This document shows, one piece after another, positions 29,643-34,626 of a stretch of DNA of 34,626 nt. Position 1 is the stretch's first letter, and every line of letters starts with the position of its first letter. The notes below the pieces were generated by a model that made no database searches, was not told the origin of the DNA, and saw nothing but the letters and a program-made list of their open reading frames with translations. The stretch is taken from the NCBI GenBank assembly GCA_004296805.1, contig SCVR01000117.1:1-34626 (forward strand), written 5' to 3'. The translations under genes were made by a program, and so were the position numbers. The stretch is from Dehalococcoidia bacterium (GTDB taxonomy: Bacteria; Chloroflexota; Dehalococcoidia; UBA2979).

Positions 29643-30878
29643 ATGCCCGAGAAGATCGTCCTCGCCTACTCCGGTGGACTCGACACCTCCGTTGCCGCGC
29701 ACTGGCTGCGCGTCGAGCGCGGCTATGAGGTCCACTGCCTGACGGTCGACCTGGGCGCGCTCGGGGATGTCGAGGGCGCCCGCCGCCGCTCGGCCGAGGC
29801 AGGCGCCGCGAGCATCGACGTCGTGGACGCACGCGAGGACTTCCTGCGCTACTTCGTCTTCCCGGCCCTGCAGGCCAACGTCCTCTACGAGGGGCGATAC
29901 CCGCTCGCGACGGCGCTGGGGCGACCATTGATCGCGAAGTTGCTGGTGGACAAGGCGCGCGCTGTGGGCGCGACCGCGGTGGCACACGGCTGCACCGGCA
30001 AAGGCAACGACCAGGTACGCCTCGACGTCGGCGTGCAGACGCTGGCGCCGGATCTCCAGATCGTCGGCACGACGCGTGAGCACTCGATCTCGCGGGACGA
30101 GGCGCTCGCGTACGCGGCGAAGCACGGCATCTCCGTGCGGCAGACACTCGCCTCGCCGTATTCCACCGACGAGAACCTGTGGGGGCGCTCGATCGAAGCC
30201 GGCATCCTTGAGGACCCGTGGCTGGCCCCGCCCGAGGATGTGTACGAGTGGACGAAGCCGCTCGACCAGACTCCCGCGAAGCCGGTGGTCGTAGAGATCC
30301 GCTTCGAGCAGGGGATCCCGGTGGCGCTCGATGGCGAGGCGCTCGGCCCGGTCGCACTCGTCGAGCGGCTGAACGCCCTCGGCGGTGAGCACGGCATAGG
30401 CCGCATCGACATGATCGAGAACCGCCTCGTGGGGATTAAGTCGCGGGAGATCTACGAGTCGCCGGCGGCCGTGATCCTGCTGGAGGCGCACCAGATCCTG
30501 GAGCAACTGACGCTCACGAAGCAGCAGGTGCGCTTCAAGGACCGCGTCGGCCAGGAGTACGCCGACCTCGTGTACAACGGCTTGTGGTTCACTTCGCACC
30601 ACCGCGACCTCGCGCAGTACGTGACGAGCACGCAACGGCACGTCACCGGGGACGTGAAGTTGCGCCTCTGGCACGGCACGATCTCCGTGCAGGGCCGCCG
30701 CGCAGAGAAGAGCCTCTACTCGCAGCAGCTGGCGACGTACAACAAAGAGGGCGACCTGTTCGACCAGTCGCACGCGGCGGGCTTCATCCGACTCCACGGC
30801 CTGCAGGCGCAGATCCAGGCCCACCGTCAGATGCTGACGGAGCCGGGCGACCTGCTCCGCCTCGCCAGCCCGGAGTAG
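29643..30878 (+). CDS. argG: Argininosuccinate synthase
   Basis: KIVLAYSGGLDTSVAAHWL...VAHGCTGKGNDQVR...VGIKSREIYESPAA. Confidence 0.98.
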   Translation: MPEKIVLAYSGGLDTSVAAHWLRVERGYEVHCLTVDLGALGDVEGARRRSAEAGAASIDVVDAREDFLRYFVFPALQANVLYEGRYPLATALGRPLIAKLLVDKARAVGATAVAHGCTGKGNDQVRLDVGVQTLAPDLQIVGTTREHSISRDEALAYAAKHGISVRQTLASPYSTDENLWGRSIEAGILEDPWLAPPEDVYEWTKPLDQTPAKPVVVEIRFEQGIPVALDGEALGPVALVERLNALGGEHGIGRIDMIENRLVGIKSREIYESPAAVILLEAHQILEQLTLTKQQVRFKDRVGQEYADLVYNGLWFTSHHRDLAQYVTSTQRHVTGDVKLRLWHGTISVQGRRAEKSLYSQQLATYNKEGDLFDQSHAAGFIRLHGLQAQIQAHRQMLTEPGDLLRLASPE

Positions 30879-30937
30879 CCGAGGCCGCGACGCACTGGAC
30901 ACGGCACGGATACTGAGGCGGCATTGGGAGCCGCGTC

Positions 30938-31474
30938 ATGAACTGGCTGATCGTCGCCCCGGTCGTCGCAGCAAAGTTCCTGCTGCCGATCGCCCTCATC
31001 CCGTTCCCGTTTCTGGCGGGATGGGCGAACTTCGTGCTCGACACCGTCGACGGCGACCTGCTGATCCCGGCGGGCCTCGGCAATTCGCTCGACCCGAACG
31101 AGAACCACCTCTACCAGAACATCGACAAGGCCGCGGACTACGTCACCTACATCTGCATGGTGATCGCGGCATGGAAGTGGCCGGTCAGGCGCTGGATCAT
31201 CGCGTTCTTCGTGCTCCGCACGATCGGGCAGACGGCGTTCTTCGTCACCCAGAACGAGTTGATGCTGCTGTTCTTCCCGAACTTCCTTGAGCCGCTGTTC
31301 TTGGTCTGTGCCACGCTGCTCCATTTCAAGCGGGCCGCCGCGTGGGACCACCTGACGAAGTACCGCTTCGTGTACGGGCCACTCATCTTCATCTACAAGA
31401 TGCAGGACGAGGTGCTGACACACCTCGTCGACTTCGACCGCTCGGAGGCGATCGGCCGGCTCTTCGGCGGTTGA
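30938..31474 (+). CDS. Small multi-pass membrane protein, unknown
   Basis: 178-aa ORF with 4 or more hydrophobic segments and conserved-looking acidic patches (LDTVDGD, NIDKAADY). Confidence 0.7.
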   Translation: MNWLIVAPVVAAKFLLPIALIPFPFLAGWANFVLDTVDGDLLIPAGLGNSLDPNENHLYQNIDKAADYVTYICMVIAAWKWPVRRWIIAFFVLRTIGQTAFFVTQNELMLLFFPNFLEPLFLVCATLLHFKRAAAWDHLTKYRFVYGPLIFIYKMQDEVLTHLVDFDRSEAIGRLFGG

Positions 31475-31533
31475 CGGAGCCGGACGACTACCGCGTTTGC
31501 TATCGTGCCTCCCCACCGATGGGAGGCATGACG

Positions 31534-32025
31534 ATGAAACCGATCCGAGCGAACCTTTGGTTCGACACTCAGGCCGAGGACGCGGCGCGCTTCTACATCA
31601 GCGTGTTCAAGGATTCGAAGATGGGGAGCATCACGCACTCCCCGGAGGCTGGCCAGGAGATCACGAACCTGCCTCCGGGCAGCGTGCTCACCGTGACGTT
31701 CGAACTCAACGGACAACCCTTCCTCGCCCTCAACGGCGGCCCTGCCTTCACCTTCAGCGAGGCGATCTCCTTCGAACTCCCCTGCACGGATCAGGCCGAA
31801 CTGGACTACTACTGGGACCGGCTCTCCGAGGGCGGTGACCCGGCCGCACAGAATTGCGGGTGGCTGAAGGACAAGTTTGGTGTCTCCTGGCAGGTCGTCC
31901 CGGAGAACTGGGAGGCGATGGCGACCGACCCCGACCAGGCGAAGGTGGAGCGCGTGATGGCGGCCATGTTCGAGATGAAGAAGCTCGACTTTGCCGCGCT
32001 GCAGCGGGCATTCGACGGCACCTAG
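31534..32025 (+). CDS. PhnB-like VOC family protein
   Basis: KPIRANLWFDTQAEDAARFYISVFKDSKMGSITHSPEAG...LALNGGPAFTFSEAISFELPC...GWLKDKFGVSWQVVPENW; SD GGGAGG. Confidence 0.92.
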   Translation: MKPIRANLWFDTQAEDAARFYISVFKDSKMGSITHSPEAGQEITNLPPGSVLTVTFELNGQPFLALNGGPAFTFSEAISFELPCTDQAELDYYWDRLSEGGDPAAQNCGWLKDKFGVSWQVVPENWEAMATDPDQAKVERVMAAMFEMKKLDFAALQRAFDGT

Positions 32026-32089
32026 CCCGGACGCCTCGGCTGCCGGATTCGCCGTCGCACCCAACCGAGGCCTCGTGTAGCCTCCGTCC

Positions 32090-33493
32090 ATGACGCAGCC
32101 CAGCGAAGGCTCCTCGAAACTCTGGGGTGGCCGGTTCTCCGGCGAGACCGACGCGCTCGTCGAGACCTTCAACGCTTCGATCGCGTTCGACCAGCGCCTC
32201 TACGCCGAGGACATCGAGGGCTCCATCGCGCACGCGGGGATGCTCGCCGCGCAGGGCATCATCTCGACGGAAGACCGGGACGCGATCATCCCGGCGCTTG
32301 AGGCGATCCGGTCTGAGATCGACGCCGGGACCTTCCAGTTCCGCCTCGACCGCGAGGACATCCACCTCAACATCGAGGCGGCGCTCACTGAGCGGATCGG
32401 CGACGCGGGCCGGCGCCTGCACACCGGCCGCTCACGCAACGACCAGGTCGCCACCGACACCCGTCTGTACACGCGCGCCGCCTGCGACGCGATCATCGAC
32501 GCCCTGCGCGCCCTGCGGGCCGCCTTCCTCGACCTCGCGGAGCGCGAGGCTGCCACCGCGATGCCCGGCTACACGCACCTCCAGCGCGCGCAGCCGATCT
32601 TGCTCGCGCACCACCTGCAGGCGTATGAGGCGATGCTCGCGCGGGACACCGAGCGATTCACACAGGCCCGTGCGCGCGCGAACGTGCTGCCACTCGGTGC
32701 CGCCGCCCTCGCCGGCGCGACCTACCCGATCGACCGCGCAGCCGTCGCGAAGGCGCTCGGCTTCGATGCCGTCGCCGAGAATTCGCTCGACGCGGTCTCT
32801 GACCGGGACTTCGTCGTGGATGTGCACTCCGCGGCCGCCCTTGCCATGGTGCACCTCTCGAGGTTTGCCGAGGAGGTCATCCTCTGGGCGACGGCCGAGT
32901 TCGGCTTCTTGCGCCTCGACGACCGCTACTCGACGGGGTCGAGCATCATGCCGCAGAAGAAGAACCCGGATGTGGCCGAACTCACGCGCGGCAAGAGCGC
33001 GCGCGTCATCGGCAACCTCGTCCAGGCGCTCACCATGCTCAAGGGGCAGCCGCTCGCCTACAACAAGGACAACCAGGAAGACAAGGAGTCACTGTTCGAC
33101 ACCGTCGACACGCTGCTCATCTGCCTGCGCGTCACGACCGGCATGCTTCCGACCATGAGGTTCGACCACGAGCGCATGCGTGCCGCCGCGGTCGCCAACT
33201 TCGCCCTCGCCACCGATGTCGCGGACTACCTCGCGAAGAAGGGGATCCCCTTCCGTGACGCACACGAGGCCGTGGGCAACCTCGTTGCGCGCTGCGAGCG
33301 CGAGGGACGCACCTTCGAGGACCTGAGCGTTGAGGACTTCCAACTCGCGCATCCGGCGTTCGAGGCGGACGTCCTCGCAATCGACCTCGACACGGCTCTG
33401 GCCGCGCGCGATGTGCCCGGCGGCACGGCACCGAGGCGCGTCACGGAGGCGCGTGCCGCGGCGCGCGCCCGACTGGCCGCGGAGCGCCACTAG
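32090..33493 (+). CDS. argH: Argininosuccinate lyase
   Basis: KLWGGRFSGETDALVETFNASIAFDQRLY...HTGRSRNDQVATDTRLY...GYTHLQRAQPI...GSSIMPQKKNPDVAELTRGKSARV. Confidence 0.99.
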   Translation: MTQPSEGSSKLWGGRFSGETDALVETFNASIAFDQRLYAEDIEGSIAHAGMLAAQGIISTEDRDAIIPALEAIRSEIDAGTFQFRLDREDIHLNIEAALTERIGDAGRRLHTGRSRNDQVATDTRLYTRAACDAIIDALRALRAAFLDLAEREAATAMPGYTHLQRAQPILLAHHLQAYEAMLARDTERFTQARARANVLPLGAAALAGATYPIDRAAVAKALGFDAVAENSLDAVSDRDFVVDVHSAAALAMVHLSRFAEEVILWATAEFGFLRLDDRYSTGSSIMPQKKNPDVAELTRGKSARVIGNLVQALTMLKGQPLAYNKDNQEDKESLFDTVDTLLICLRVTTGMLPTMRFDHERMRAAAVANFALATDVADYLAKKGIPFRDAHEAVGNLVARCEREGRTFEDLSVEDFQLAHPAFEADVLAIDLDTALAARDVPGGTAPRRVTEARAAARARLAAERH

Positions 33494-34167
33494 TGCCGCG
33501 GGCGCTGATCGCCCCGAGCATCCTCACCGCCGACTTCGGCCGCCTCGCCGAGCAGGCACGGGCCGCTGAGGCCGGCGGCGCTGACCTCTGGCACCTCGAC
33601 GTCATGGACGGCCACTTCGTCCCGCCGATCTCGTTTGGCCGTGAGGTGATCGCCGCCGTCCGCGCCGCCTCCGCCCTGTTCATCGAGGCGCACTTGATGG
33701 TGGCGAAGCCGGGCGAGCAGTTCGCCGACATGGCGGCGGCCGGCGCCCAGCGGCTTGTCTTCCACTACGAGGCCGTACGCGACCTCGACGCCGCGCGTGA
33801 GCATCTGGCGGCCGTGCACGCCCTCGGCTGCGAGGCTGGCATTGCGATCAACCCCGAGACGCCCGCCGAGGCGCTCTTCCCGCTGCTTGACGCCCTCGAC
33901 GAGGTCGTGGTGATGCTGATCCGTCCGGGCTGGGGCGGCCAGCAGATGCAACCAGCGCTCCTCGACAAGGTGCGCACACTGCGCGCCCGCGCAGACGCCA
34001 GCGGCCTCGTGTTGCCCATCGAAGTCGACGGGGGCGTGAAGGCGCACAACGCCTCGATGTGCGTGGACGCGGGCGCCACGCTGCTGGTGGCGGGAAGCGC
34101 GACGTTCAACCGCGAGCAGACGCCGGAGCAGGCGCTGGCGGAGTTGCGGGCGAGTCTCGAAAACTAG
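33493..34167 (+). CDS. rpe: Ribulose-phosphate 3-epimerase
   Basis: IAPSILTADFGRLAEQARAAEAGGADLWHLDVMDGHFVPPISFG...EVDGGVKAHNASMCVDAGATLLVAGSATF; GTG start overlaps the argH stop (TAGTG). Confidence 0.96.
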   Translation: MPRALIAPSILTADFGRLAEQARAAEAGGADLWHLDVMDGHFVPPISFGREVIAAVRAASALFIEAHLMVAKPGEQFADMAAAGAQRLVFHYEAVRDLDAAREHLAAVHALGCEAGIAINPETPAEALFPLLDALDEVVVMLIRPGWGGQQMQPALLDKVRTLRARADASGLVLPIEVDGGVKAHNASMCVDAGATLLVAGSATFNREQTPEQALAELRASLEN

Positions 34168-34181
34168 GGCGGTCGACGATG

Positions 34182-34203
34182 CCTCCGCCCAGACCGGCGG
34201 GGG
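34182..34203 (+). terminator. Hairpin, possible terminator after rpe
   Basis: CCTCCGCC-CAGACC-GGCGGGGG (8 bp including one G-U); no T tract. Confidence 0.4.
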
Positions 34204-34253
34204 CGCCGTGGCTCGAGGCCCGAGTCCCTCAGCGCGATCAGAAGGAGCGCCGC

Positions 34254-34358
34254 GTGGGACTCTCGGAGTGCACTTTGATTCAGATGATCTTCATGGAGGA
34301 CGTGGGCAAGAAGGTGATCCTGAGTGTGCCCTCGGGCACGTTTGAGCAGCGTCTGTAA
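34254..34358 (+). CDS. Small ORF (34 aa), uncertain
   Basis: GTG start with AAGGAG SD 7 nt upstream: MGLSECTLIQMIFMEDVGKKVILSVPSGTFEQRL*; local drop in GC. Confidence 0.35.
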   Translation: MGLSECTLIQMIFMEDVGKKVILSVPSGTFEQRL

Positions 34359-34455
34359 GAAGACTCGGAGGATTGGTACGCAGAGCCGCGCCGCCTCAAC
34401 GAGACAGTGAGCGGTCGAAGGATCCATCCCGTCGACTCCCAGCCGACGGCTAGGC

Positions 34456-34473
34456 TCCGGGAAGGCTCCCGGA
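34456..34473. terminator. Hairpin TCCGGGA-AGGC-TCCCGGA
   Basis: Perfect 7-bp inverted repeat with 4-nt loop in the intergenic region. Confidence 0.35.
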
Positions 34474-34561
34474 CGTCCCTGCCGTCTTCATACGTCTGTT
34501 GCTACATCGGCCCTCCTTCACTCCCCTGAGGCGCGGAGCGGTCTGCCACCGGCCCCTATAG

Positions 34562-34575
34562 CGTACATATGTTCT
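34562..34575. promoter_or_regulatory. LexA/SOS-box-like palindrome
   Basis: CGTACATATGTTCT, 12 of 14 positions match the Gram-positive consensus CGAACRNRYGTTYC; lies in an AT-rich patch at the window end. Confidence 0.35.
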
Positions 34576-34626
34576 ATACGGATCTCAACTCCGCTCCTGC
34601 GCGTGGTGCGGCGCGCACGTACAGCG

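Noticed and set aside
32033-32071. Inverted repeat GCCTCGG-N25-CCGAGGC before argH
   Set aside because: Long loop and GC-rich arms are expected by chance in this composition; no independent support.

Overview
High-GC bacterial chromosomal window of about 34.6 kb. Gene content suggests Chloroflexota or a relative (inference only). It is densely coding, with no rRNA, tRNA, CRISPR array or transposon recognised. Main blocks, left to right: an ECF sigma factor running off the left edge; a run of small housekeeping or unknown genes (DUF1643, VOC, two DinB proteins, a degenerate DUF255/YyaL protein, PspC, EVE); an Fe-S assembly mini-cluster (HesB/IscA, SufR-like regulator, cysteine desulfurase); an orphan nuoB; a lipoprotein with an internal duplication; nickel SOD plus its S26 maturation protease; an HDOD protein; a solo groEL with a perfect CIRCE operator; a tightly overlapping selD - lprG-like lipoprotein - P55-like MFS operon; nth; two tandem GNATs; and a long arginine biosynthesis region (argJ, argB, UPF0182, argD, histidine kinase, argG, membrane protein, VOC, argH, rpe). 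The best candidate for something undescribed is a 26-codon ORF with 7 Arg codons, a strong Shine-Dalgarno and a promoter, just upstream of argJ. It looks like an arginine attenuation leader peptide in a high-GC genome. Other notable points: the SelD/LprG/P55 operon, a perfect inverted repeat around the sodN -35 element, a recurring leaderless-promoter arrangement, a DUF255 protein that lost its thioredoxin CxxC, and a LexA-box-like site at the right edge. Calls were made by eye from the sequence and the supplied translations; no searches were run.
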